Source: Membranipora membranacea (lineage: Eukaryota; Bryozoa; Gymnolaemata; Cheilostomatida; Membraniporidae). From it: a stretch of 60,000 nucleotides of DNA. The translations under genes were made by a program, and so were the position numbers. Shown here piece by piece: positions 1 to 11,618 of the stretch. Under the pieces are notes generated by a model. The model had not been told where the DNA came from and did not search any database. It worked only from the letters and a program-made list of their open reading frames with translations. Position 1 is the stretch's first letter. The number at the start of each line of letters is the position of its first letter. The DNA lies in NCBI GenBank assembly GCA_914767715.1, contig OU612071.1, forward strand, positions 20,955,681 through 21,015,680. The letters are read 5' to 3'.

Positions 1-2140
1 ACGTTATAGCGATGTTAGGCAGTTTCGGAACGACTTGTGTGAAGTTGAGCCTGCAATATATCCATCAGCAAAGGGAAAATTTTGAAGAAATCTCAACTTG
101 CGATTAATATTTCTAGCATTCTCTAGTGGTAACATGACTATGGGCAATTCCTTATTCATTGATGCTGTACGTTTGGCTTTATTGTAGGAATGACTATTTC
201 AATTGTTTTAGTATACAAATCAGAACCCTATTTTCAAGGTTAACATAATCTTCATACTATTCGTAGAGTTCCACACTGACCATTGGTTTGACATTTCTTG
301 TGATGCCATAGTGCTTACTTACCCATCAAACGAGCTTTCATGTATTATGCTGGCGTCTATCATCATCCATAAAAGTGTAACAATAGGTACCGGGAGAAAA
401 AATCGCACCGCCTGTATCCGGGAAATAGGGAAGCTGATTGATTATAGATAATACTGACAAGTCAACTGATGTTAATAAGTTGACCCAAAGTTTATTGACA
501 ATTCAGACTGACCAGTTTGCATATGGTGGCTCTGAATGCCAGTGCGATGCACTCTATCAGCGCTCTACATTATTGTTTCCATTGTTTCCCATGGCTAAGA
601 CATCAGATGTCTAGGAAATTTTATCAAGACAGACACATTCTGGTGGGACGAATGAGGAATCAGTCTTATCTGCGATAGGTGATTTTGAATCCATTATAGC
701 ATACTTGTGAGTCGAGACAGCAAACTTCTCGATAAATAGAGCACTATGTAAACAATTAGGCTTAAATTAATTATCAAAAAATAGTTCCTCATAGCATGTA
801 CAAAGTAAGTACATTATCATAAGCTATTGAAAAAGACTAACCAACATCGTCAGGTGAGGCAGCTATGACGTTTTTTCTCCTTCCTTACTTCTTCATTGAT
901 GATAGCTTTCATTGAAACATGCCTTGGTACGGTTGTGTTGCAAATTTTCTACGAACTAATGACCTGCAGCAAATAAAAATGTGTGTCTAATTGGGCATGG
1001 GAAAGTACTATCAAACCTTTCATCAAAATCTGAATACAAGAAATGACTTATTTAGGCAGTCTAAATATGTGTTTGGAAGCGCTATGGGATGTAATTACAT
1101 ATGTCTAAGAAAGATCACTTTTTAAAAAGTGTTCAATGTCATTGACTCCTAATTTTCTCTAGAAGAAAAGCCGTTAGTTAAATTCATCACTCACCTTACC
1201 AATGGTAAGCCTAGATTAATACTCATACATAGTGCTCAGGACAGACGATACAGCACAAGTGCAATAATATTATCACCACACGGTCGTTCTTAATCTTCGA
1301 TCAACCAGCCAAAGTATATTTGAAGTCCCACTCAGACTCCTTGTGACATAACTCACCTAGTTTAGCATGATGTTCCAGCCTTTCTTCGAAAAACCTCTCA
1401 AAACTCTGGACCACAATTATAAATCCCAAATATCACGAGGAAATTGTAACTGGAAGTATGAAAGAAACAATTCAAATGACTGTCATGATGTGTTTTTGCG
1501 TATAATAATAGCTTATCGCTCAAGCTTATGCAATGGATAATAATAATTCAATGAGCCCGCAGAATAGAAGCATGTAAAATTTACAGGCTCATTTGAACAC
1601 AGTTTCATTCAAGGTTACTTTAACACACTCAAATTTGATTCGACAGCCGGGAGAGTTTATTATTTTATTAACAGTTAGCCTTCAGTGCTATATTGTCCAT
1701 CCACCGGGGAACAGGATAAACTAGACTTGTAAGTGAACATAAAAATCCAATATAATTCTGGGAAGACTACATATTTGGAAGGTAAGTGTTTTTACATCTC
1801 TTGACAGTATTGAATACTATGACTCACTAGTCCTCTGAATTTTGACCTTATGAGCCTGCTTTCATAGATTTGATTATTGTTCATTTTTAAGGATGCTGGA
1901 AATTGCTTCGGACAGACAGACCATTCTACCCCAACGGGAGATTCATCGCGCAATGTATCAGAATGAATGTGCCTGAGTATCCGTGCGACTGCATTTTGGG
2001 TAGGTATTGCATTTTGCCTTTGCCAGTAAAGTCTCAAACGATTTCTTATTCAAAACTTTTGTTTCCATTAGAAACTCAGGTAGAAGTGGTTAGCCTCACA
2101 CAGGAGCCGGAATTACAGGATAACCTTTGGATGAGCCAAG
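1..2140. other. Region without a recognised gene
   Basis: I see no convincing coding exon here. Short open stretches around 1903-2157 lie just upstream of the start codon chosen for the membrane-protein gene and could be its 5' untranslated region or an upstream exon. They share no recognisable family features. The stretch is AT-rich with scattered stops in all frames. Confidence 0.4.
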
Positions 2141-5100
2141 ATGTCTTTAGAAGCTGATGAGTATGTAAAATCAATTAATTTCTTTAACTAGTACTACTAA
2201 AGTAGGGCCGTCGGGCGAGGGGCAAAAGTCTGGGGGGCTCAGACTATTATACAAGCTCATATAGGGGAAGATAGAGGAACACCAGTACAATTGTCACACA
2301 ATGACTCAAAACTTCTCAATTTGATACTCTTGACAATGACCAGGATATTTTTTCATATGATCTGACACTGTATCATACGACTCACTCCTTAAGGTATCAA
2401 GAGTTACCGCAACCCTAGTTAAAGGGCTCAAAATGTGTCGAGATCGGTGGTAGTGGCATTTCATTATAAACCACTTTCGCGACAAGTGGTTGTTAATGAA
2501 AAACCACTACCAACTATCCCAGTTTGAGCGCTTAAACTACCGCAACCCTTACCCCCGTCAGCCTTGATATCAGGATGACAGGTTTGTTGCTGAGTGTTCT
2601 AGAGGAATGCTTTGAATCTCACTCCCGAGAAATGATCAGATTTCAAGTTAACAATACTTTTTGTCTCTCATTTCACGGATGTATGTATAAGTATGTGTAT
2701 GCCCACGATAGAAGGCTTGATTATAACGCGTAAAAAAGAGACTCGGACTCTTGTCTTTCACTTCAGCTATGGTTTATAATTCACTGTAAATCTCTTTCCA
2801 GTTGATGCCTCAAGCTTAATTGTTTACAAATTTTCTTGCAGATGTTCAAGTTTGCCACCCGTAGAGCACCCAGATAAAGCAATAGATAAAGCAAAGATAA
2901 AGAAAATTAATGAAGACAAATATAATATTATCTGGGGTACGTGTCTCAGATTGATTAACAATATTCCATATTATTAGAGTGTTTAACCCTGTGGGCTTTG
3001 ACCGTTTTTCCTTCTTATATCTTGTGCTAATTATAAATGTCAACCACTGATTAGCATGTTAAATTTTGTTACTGGCAGTAAAAGAGTATGCCACACCAGA
3101 ACAGGTGAGACTAAAGGAGGAGTCTGCAAAGCGGCAACATGGAAACAAAGTAAAGAGGCAATCATTGCAAGCTGGTGATGAACAACAAGGCCCGACGACG
3201 TATAGGAGAGGTTAGTATATTCGCTTCTTATCATCATCATATCTAGGAGAAATTCAGTGTGTTAATGTTGTTTAGTGAGACTTTGACCAACTAACACAGA
3301 TGTGTAAAGCAGGGTGGCAGTGGTGAAACAAGTTATCATAGCATATGACATGAATGTGCAATTGCAAGTGGGCTGACTTTTTGTGGTCGATATGTCCTTC
3401 CTTTTTAGGGATGCTATGATGGCACACTTTGTTAGGTAGGTTATATCATCGTGTTAATTCTTTTTATTGTTAATATCTAAGTTTTGTTGTTAAGTGATCT
3501 GATCTGTTCATCAATCACATCGTGTAACATTTTATTTTATTACTGTTGACAGAAGAGGTTCCAACTATTTCACAAAATGAGAACCATTATGTAGCCCAAG
3601 GACCATCACAGCAAGTCAATAATAATTCCAGCGCAGATGATGCAACACCAAAACCGACAGAGAGAGGTCAGTATGATTTCTGCACATTACATCATATCGT
3701 GAAGAAGTCACAATGAAATAGATTAGTTGGACTTTGACCATAGCTGCCAATCAGCAGAATTATTGTGTTTAATTGTGTTGGGATGAAGTTACATAACATA
3801 GACTACATATGCGTGACTTGGAAGTGAAATGAAGCGGTCATGTTGATTTACATGATCAATCCTTCCTTTAATGATGATGCACGGTGAGGCAGCTTACTAG
3901 GTTAGGCTAGGATTGGTAGGAAATAAATATCATGTCCGATATTTATGTGAAATGGGCTGTTTACATCGGAGGCTAACTAATCTGTCTTCAGTTAAGTATT
4001 TCCTTTTTTGATTGATTATTCTGTTATCCACAGACAGTATACAGAAGAGTTGTTCCCCAGCTCTACTGAGGTGTCTAAGGCTGGACAGTTGTACTCCTGC
4101 TCCATATATAGGGGACGAGAATGACCACCGAGTTGTTTCTGCACTTAAAGCCGGCTTCAAGTTTCCTCAATGGTGGGTACGAGCTCTCAGAGACATAAAA
4201 ATTATCATCACAGTTATGCTTGATGCCTTAAATATGGTATGAGATTGTGTCCTATTGGATGTTATTGCATAAATTGAACAGAGTGGAATTGTTGCGGAAA
4301 ACTGGAGCTTGGTTACCCCTGTACCCATATCTGAATCGAGCAGTCAACCTTTTAATATGGACACCTTTCATTTCTGTTATCATCAGGTTGGGTGAATGGA
4401 TAAAGTCTGGAACATTAGCAATGGTGGGAATATTCGACATAGAGTTGTCGGACGATAACATGAGTAAAGTAAGAAAAAATCCGTTTGGATCGTTGGAGAG
4501 CGTCGAATTGTCTGAGGGGCAGTGGTTTAAGTCATTGCAGCTTATTACTGCTTTTGCCTTCACTGCTGTGATTCTGCCGCTGTTACTTACTTTGGCAGCA
4601 TTAGGTTTCAATGTTGACAAGGATAGTGGCATCCCTAAATCTTATCAGCTCATTAGGTTATTCTCAAACGCAGCTGTATTGGTACTTTGGATTATCCATC
4701 TTATATTTTCCTTTCATGCAAAATATGTATCTTCATCCAGGCTGATTTTGATTCAGGATATTGCATGCGAATCATCCGTTTGTTTATTGGCATCAGTTAA
4801 TTCTACAGATGTTTTTAATGACAACTATTACAGTGTCGGGTATGTGAACCTTTGCACTGTGACTCTTTTATTAATTTGGCTCCTAAGGTTTTATTTTGGG
4901 GTGAAGTTTTCTAAGGCTTACCCTTCTCTATCAAACAATCTTCTGTTTATGTTTGTTGGTCACAGTACACTTGTTCTAACGTTGCTGCTTATGCTATACA
5001 AGACATCGGTGTCTGAGAGCCAAAATCTACCGCTGCGTATTACCATAGGGATTCTGACAACAGTCAGCTGTGTTTTGAATGCTATCTCTTTCTATATTAG

Positions 5101-5524
5101 TTACTTATATGAGTTAACAAAGATGTCTGCTCAAGGGTTGATTGATCAAAACGGTGATAACCGGACAGTAGATGAAGCCAAACAACTTGTCTCTGATCTG
5201 TATGATCTTCCTAATTTTAACAAGATGTTCTTCGCACTATCATTCCCCAAAGTGGCTTTATGTGTATTTTTCTGGCCTCTCCTTATCATCACTGTACTCC
5301 TCTTGAGTTCTTGGGACACATTTGAAACAACAGCTCTTGTAATTTACTGTTTTCTCCTGCTTATTTTCAATAACAGAATGGTAGCTATGTCACTGTTGCT
5401 GTATTTGACCCTATTTTTGATCATAGTTTTTACTCTAGCAGTGGTACTTTTGATATTCCTAGTTGGTGTTCCGTTTTATGTTTTATGTGGTTTGCCATAT
5501 GGTATTATAAAGGCATCGCAATAA
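2141..5524 (+). CDS. Unrecognised multi-pass membrane protein, five exons, one apparent frameshift
   Basis: Exons read from splice sites are 2141-2160, 2842-2936, 3079-3210, 3553-3666 and 4034-5524. The phases (2,1,1,1) join without conflict. The first exon carries only MSLEADE, and its ATG is the only start that fits the phase of exon 2. The first ~180 residues are hydrophilic, charged and Q/N/S-rich, so probably cytoplasmic. The large last exon encodes about nine to ten hydrophobic helices separated by short loops, including one motif LSFPKVALCVFFWPLL and a very hydrophobic C-terminal cluster of helices. Expected length is about 616 aa. The reading frame shifts by one base between 4232 and 4242: the upstream frame ends in TGA at 4240-4242, while the downstream frame is open from 4232 to 5524. 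This is either an assembly or allelic error or a real lesion. An AATAAA signal follows at about 5565. I do not recognise the family; the sequence supports only a transporter- or channel-like topology. Confidence 0.65.
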
Positions 5525-6421
5525 GATTCACAATAAATTATAGTTGTATTCATTTATACCTGATAATAAACTTTGAAATACGAAAACTCGCTTCAATGTA
5601 GCTTTACTTGTCACAGAGATCATGCATCCATTATAGTAGTTTTATTCACCTCCTTTGCAGTGATGCTTGATCCAATTACATTCAACATTATTGATCTTTT
5701 TGATTGGGTAAAGCAAAGGTAACATTAAATCATTTGAGCTCTGATATGACAAATAAGTAGTGTACGGTGTCAACAAAGCAAAGGAAATTGAGCCTTAGCA
5801 TGCTATGTATTTATAGATGCTTTTCTATGGTTTATAGTACCATAACCCAATTTACAGCCGATGAATTAGTATAGGCAAATCACCAATTTTTATGAACCTT
5901 ATAAACAAACACATAGGCTGTGTATGAGCAGTTCAGATGAAAAGAGGCTTTCAATAAATCAAATGTGGTTTGAAAAGTATTCTAAGCAAATCAAATGTAT
6001 AATCCCAAAAAAAGGCTTGAGTTTGCTTCCCTCAGCAACATGATTGAGTTACAAAATAAAGATTACTCCACTTTATAGTCATGATGTGTTCTCATGCCCA
6101 GCTACAATACATTGAGTATAGCTATAGTTATTGTACAGTAGTAATTGAGTTATCAGGTTTTGCTTGTTTTATCCCCAACAAACAGTTGTTGTATTTTTGA
6201 AGGTCTTTGCGTCATCTACATGGCAGAACATGCTGTACAGTTGCAGTAGCCTCATCCCAATGAATTATTATGATGAACCGCCATGAGTAAGCTTGAAAAA
6301 TCAGAATATTACAGTTTGATAGTATTTCAAACAAAATGTAGCAACTAAATCAGACAAAAAATAAAACAAAATGAGGACAAAGCAAAGCGCACTGGCCAAA
6401 CGCTCCTAATCAAAATATTAC
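5525..6421. other. Intergenic between convergent genes
   Basis: This is the convergent interval between the multi-pass membrane gene (+) and the single-pass membrane gene (-). It contains the 3' end signal of the first (AATAAA near 5565) and otherwise AT-rich sequence. No open frame longer than about 60 codons or repeat structure stands out. Confidence 0.4.
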
Positions 6422-7789
6422 TTATCGGGCACTGGTATGGCCACCATTTTGATTTGAGGGTAAGAACTTATAGCAGCCAATTATAAAAACAGCTATCACA
6501 ATAGTGGATAAAACACTGACACCAAGTATAGTAAAGATCTGCTGTGTCAGTGACAATGCTGCCCAACCCCTAGCCTCTTCTGTTTGACAGTTAAATATCT
6601 TACACTCTGTGTCTGCTATGAGAGAGTCCAGTTCGTCCTGAGTTATTTCTTCCTTAAGATCCTCAGCGAGGTTTTCAGTTTTGATAGGAAGGACAAAAAC
6701 TGAGGCTTTGGTCTGATGACTCGACCCACAGATCGCCTTTACACACAAGTGCTCAGTGCAGAATTGAACTTTGACTTGCACATTGTCAGTAAAGCGCAGG
6801 AAGTTCAGGTGTGTGGTTTCTTCTTCATCATAAGCATTGGCAATTTCATGAGTAAAGTCCTCAAATGTTTTGTTCTCCTCAGCACATCCAACACCAAGCA
6901 AATTACCTTTCTTCCCAAATAGAAGCCTACCCTCTACTCTCCAATAGAACATGCAGAAGTATCCAGGAGAGGCGGTCCAGGCTGTGAGACCTTCTATATA
7001 TTGTCTTCCGTCCTTCTGCTGAATTGTGAAGCCCTCTGTGAACCCTGGTCGAATAAACAGCGGTAATTCACTTGTTTCTCCATGTATGATGTTGTACTGT
7101 GCATTAGACAGTGGCCACTTCGAGTAGTTGGAGATCTCTGATAGGAGATTAGCATGAAATTCGGCCTTGACACTGTCGTAAATACCTAGAGCGGCAGATA
7201 CTGATTCACCGATTGTTAGGCCGGCATCAAGTATTGATCTCTTCGATCGCTCTCCTGTAAAAAGTACAGAAGCAGGAGCTGATGAGGCAGTATACCAGCA
7301 ACTCTGTAGAAATATAACCGTTCATACCATACCATATTGGCTACTTCAGGTATTGGTGGAAGGCAAATTTACCACTTAAAGCCAGGGGTTTCGATTAAGT
7401 AAAATAAGTGATTGTTTTTGAACCAAATTATCTCCATCTCTTGGCTCATTTGGTGACTCAATCAGCCGAATTTAGACCCATTTTTTTCAATCAGAATGAT
7501 AATAGTTCCATCAGTGGGCTATATGGAAACAAGACCCTTAACAGATCAGATTTTAGCAAGAGTGTGTTAACTAAAGACCCTAGTCTGCTCGATACAGGAA
7601 GGAAGGCACACAATTTGGAAATGATTACTTTCCACAACTCTCTATACACTGTCATTTTTCCTTACCATCAATCCTGATTGTATGACGAGCTTTGTTTGTT
7701 GTGTAGTATGATCCATACTTTCCTGGAGAGTATGGTGTAGTAGTCGTACACAAAACTAGAAATACAGCTACTTGTAATGGTTGTGCCAT
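6422..7789 (-). CDS. Signal-peptide, single-pass type I membrane protein; possible actinoporin-like ectodomain
   Basis: There are two exons on the minus strand. Exon 1 is 7789-7666 (ATG at 7789, 124 nt, phase 1, donor GTAAGG). Exon 2 is 7254-6422, with a strong pyrimidine tract before its acceptor. Together they give 957 nt, or 318 aa plus stop. The N-terminus MAQPLQVAVFLVLC is a signal peptide. A basic ERSKRS run follows, then a small-residue amphipathic helix (GLTIGESVSAALGIY), then a beta-rich ectodomain with NYSKWPL, SELPLFIRPG and a Tyr/Phe-rich strand around SPGYFCMFYW. A hydrophobic helix near residues 285-308 (STIVIAVFIIGCYKF) is followed by a tail of about ten residues. The order helix, I-x-N-Y-S, small loop, L-P, x-P-G resembles actinoporin-like cytolysins. 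That resemblance is weak inference, and a C-terminal membrane anchor is not usual for that family. The gene structure is well supported; the family is not. Confidence 0.65.
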
Positions 7790-9340
7790 AATTCCTCAGT
7801 TCCGTTTGTTGGCTCAAATTACAGCACAAGAACTCATGAATACTAAATATGTCATGAGAACTTGTTGCAGAATTTTTTTACAACTATATAGGCCTAATAT
7901 TGATCTATTCAACTTTATTTGAAGTTTTACATTGATGCCAATATTGAAAATTATAAATACATGCCTTAATTGTTTATTCATTCAATTCATTCGATTCATC
8001 AGCGCAGGAAACAGCTCAACTGTATTGGGTATCATAATTTGATTATAATTAAGGTAAATTCAAAAGAGAGTTAAGTTTCCATTGGTTAGAGCAGCATGAT
8101 CTGTGTCTCACTGTGGTGATCACTAACCTTTTTAATTAAAGTAGATAAGAGTTACAAAATAAGGCCAAATTTTCTGGTTTTATCAGATCTGCTTCATGTG
8201 GCATATACTCTTTTATAGTTGACGATATAATGCTCATCCCAAGATGATCAGGTTAAATGGTGGTAATGGCCTCCCTCTACCTGTTGACAAGCCTGATATG
8301 AGCAAACTGAATATTGGGCTGACCTTAAAAGGAGACAAGTTGCATGCAGAGGATGTGATAAATCCTAGAAATGAGAATACATCCTTGAAGCTTGAGGTCT
8401 TGAATTACCTCCCAAAGTATGCCGCAATCTTTTGTCAGTGACACTTCTACTCTGGTCTTTCGGTAGTCTTTAACCTGCACACAACAAACTCACTCTTGCA
8501 CACATGTTCGAAAAAAGATGCCATTCAATGACATGCTTTCATGTCAATATGAACCCTTCTGATATTTGGTTTTTACAGATTATCCGAAATGGAAGCACAG
8601 GAGAATGACACATAATCAAATATGAAACTTGGTTTTGTGTCAATCGTGTTTGAAACCTTTTTTGAAATATATAGCAATCAAGTTAGCAAAGCCATCCACT
8701 TTGCTAAAAACATCCTTTTTGGCCTTGCCTCATTTCCTAGATAAGAGGACGCAGCGTCATCCAAACACATTCTTGATGATCTGCCAATGATCAGTAGCTC
8801 GGCAGCTTTCCATGATCAGTAGCTCGGCAGCTTTCCAACGGTGCTAAGAAAGTGTTGTTTGCTGACCCTCGTGCCAGGTTCAAAATTAGTAAATTCACAA
8901 AGTGTGCCACAGTAAACAACTGAGTTTTTGGTCACATTGCTTCGAAAAAAAATAGTACCTTAGGTGCAAAAAATGGCGTATTTATTCTCACCTTTGTGAT
9001 TTACAAGATACATGGGGTTGCCAATTTAGGTGTGGGGGAGAGGGGGGTGAGAAGTTGGGTTCTATACAGGATGGCAAACAACAAGGCAGTCTACCTACCT
9101 TTGTAACAAGCAGACAAATTCCCAAAGTTTACTCTATCCAACGCCACAGGTCAAATCAGTCTCTGTGATAATTGGGTGATGGTAGAGTAGAATAGTGACA
9201 GCTCCTTAGTAGTATAAACAGAGAAGGCAACTCCAAGATAAATGTACAACACCAGGACAGCAATTCTTCACATGGGGGATGTGAGGCTTATATGCCATAT
9301 CCTGGTTAACCTCCGATAGGTAAGAAATATGATGTTTGAA
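7790..9340. other. Intergenic, no clear gene
   Basis: No supportable gene. A 65-codon open frame at 8244-8441 has no homology cue, splice context or hydrophobic segment. A 25-bp direct duplication lies at about 8788-8840 (unit containing GATCAGTAGCTCGGCAG). The rest is AT-rich and unstructured. Confidence 0.4.
8788..8840. repeat. 25-bp tandem duplication
   Basis: Two adjacent, essentially identical copies of a 25-bp unit that contains GATCAGTAGCTCGGCAGC. It is a simple local duplication with no coding context. Confidence 0.8.
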
Positions 9341-9344
9341 GTAA

Positions 9345-9625
9345 GGTGTAAGGTGTTGAGGGTAAAGTCTGTGATCTAAAGATCAAGGTTCGATTCCGGC
9401 TTCGGCTGTCATTTCTGAATTGGCACTGGCAAGCCATTCATCCTTCCCAGGTCTGTTTGGATCACAACCATAAATAGAGGAGGTCTTCTGTATGCTTGTA
9501 CGCAGTATAAAGATCCCCCTCTGCCACTCACAAACAGTTGCCAGCAACAGCGGGGAAGGGTATAGGTTATCTACCCCACACCAGTCACTTGCGCTTAATC
9601 GGCCAATTAAATAAGGCGCTGAAAT
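9345..9625 (+). mobile_element. tRNA-like SINE candidate
   Basis: A block with a good Pol III B-box-like core, GGTTCGATTCC, at about 9388. About 40-60 bp upstream is an A-box-like stretch, and roughly 200 bp of unrelated sequence follows. This is the usual layout of a tRNA-derived SINE. No second full copy in the window confirms the ends, so the boundaries are approximate. Confidence 0.4.
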
Positions 9626-11009
9626 AAGAGAGAAAAATACATTAAGTTGCTGGAGAACAGTAAGAGCAGGGCAAGAACTTCATAGGTGGAAATCAGCCTT
9701 ATAACCTCAAAAAGGCAGAAAATTTAGTTGCCAGTTGTTCATATCTTTTTTTATTATTTAGTTTGTGCACCCAGTACAAATTGAAATTCAGATATAAAAG
9801 GACAACTATAAAAATAGTGCAGCGGTGTGGTCGCGCAATCAGGTATTGATCTTGGTTTTAACTACCGCTCCCTGAGTAGTCAGGTAAGCAAGTCACTCTG
9901 ACTTTGGAACATACGACCCCCAAAGAGCAGATGCCAACCCTCCAGGAAGACAAGACAGCTTTGTCGCCTCCTCTCAAATGAGGCAGAATTCCAGAGTATA
10001 AGTTCAGTGGTAAGCAGCAACCGTTCCCCTCTGCAGTTGGCGTTCTCCTAGAGTGGAATATTTAGAATAACTCCAGATAACCAATTAATAGATATAATTT
10101 TACATTTCAATGGGATGTGTCACCATAATTTAAACATTATGTGAACAACCATTTTCTATCTAATAACTGCTGTTTGATATAAAGCTTAACAAAATTATAC
10201 CAAGTATGAGATCGAACTATAAAAATCAATTAGGAAGCCTACCATGCATTACAGCTGTCAAAAAATTCCCTCGCATCTCAATATATGTATTTTGTCAGAA
10301 GTCGATCAAGCTGAAAAGTAGGTCTACGCAGATGTTCTTGCATTGAGCTGTACTCATCAAATAGATCAACATTTGTGTGAGGCTGTTGCTATGCTCTAAC
10401 TGCGTGTGAAGGGACCTATCCCCGTTTGGTTTTGCGAGACTTGACTAAACAGCCCACAATGTGACTAGTTTTAGTGTCAGCTGTCACTGTTATAGTGCTC
10501 AGAGTTTTGATATGCTGTCTCAGCGCCTGGAGTCATAATATAAAAACTTCTAGAAGTACAAATCCTAGCTCTAAGCAGTTTAGCTAAGAAATATAAACTT
10601 TGCCAGCCCCCAATTTTTTAAAAGGCACCTGATCATCGAATAAATTATTAAAACCCCATCTTATAGCAGGCGGTTAGATGAATAGCTTTGTCAAAATGAC
10701 ATTGATCTGTAGTAGTGATTATCAGGCATGCTATTTAGTGTCATCAACCCATTCTCTTATTGGGAATTGTGAGATGGGGTGCCCCCCCCCCGCACACGCC
10801 TTGTCAACTGTGGCCATAGTCACACAGAGCGCGCGTTGAGGACAGTTAGCCTACTTCATATTCACTGCCAGGCAATTGGTGCTGCAGGAGTTGTGACTTC
10901 GAGTCCCACTGGGGGAGCTTTCACTGTTGATTGTTCCAGCCCCCAGATCCCTTGTGTATTCCTCTCCCCAACCGCAATGTCATGATCTGAATGTTACACC
11001 TGAGTACCA
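9626..11009. other. Intergenic with weak tRNA-like fragments
   Basis: No gene is supported. Two further weak tRNA-like pieces occur, near 9825-9890 and near 10845-10920 (the latter with ACTTCGAGTCCC resembling a B box). A run of ten or so C occurs at about 10782. The 68-codon open frame at 10779 starts inside this C-run and has no supporting features. Confidence 0.35.
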
Positions 11010-11460
11010 TATGACTTAAGTACCTTACCTTGGTAAGGTTGATCAGTATAATTGTTACTCACACTTGCACCAGTGTGCCAAAATTATTTTGATTCATTAC
11101 ATTCTGATAGAGAAGATATCACCATATCTCATTTGATTGGCTGGCCACTAAGGAAACAAAATTACAATAAATCTTCGTATATATTTATAGTAAAACTAAA
11201 TTTCCTTGGAAACTATGCTTAAAACTAACCAGCTATAAATTATGTTGTCATTTCAATAACACTCAATAATGGCTATTTCTATTACAAGATGGCTGTTTTT
11301 ATCATTTAATGCAATTTCAATTATTCTCGTGCCAGCTACAGCGTAGTGGTATCAAATTTGACATTAATAAAATTGGTCGCTCTGGCTGATTTATTACCAA
11401 CGGGAACAAGGAAATGAAAACTACACTGTGCAGATTAATCTTTACATCTCATGTCGGGTT

Positions 11461-11618
11461 GGCACACTGCCCCCTTCATTTTGAATAATTTAAGGCTATA
11501 TTTTCAACTATAAGGTTCGCTTTCAAAGTTCAATGCGCACAGTGTATATCATAGCAGCGTTAAGGATATCTGTAGAAGAACACTGAAGCTTATACTGATA
11601 CTATTATAGAGCTTTATC
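11461..11618 (+). promoter_or_regulatory. Proximal promoter and 5' leader of copy A
   Basis: The stretch AAGGCTATATTTTCAACTATAAGG (11493-11515 region, with TATA-like cores) and the leader that follows are conserved almost base for base upstream of copy B. That conservation exceeds intron conservation and marks the likely core promoter. Further up, at 11125-11160, a conserved ATTTGATTGGCTG block carries a CCAAT-box core (ATTGG). Confidence 0.5.

Noticed and set aside
7408-7677. 89-codon open frame on the plus strand
   Set aside because: Lies in the intron and antisense to exon 1 of the minus-strand signal-peptide gene; no motifs.
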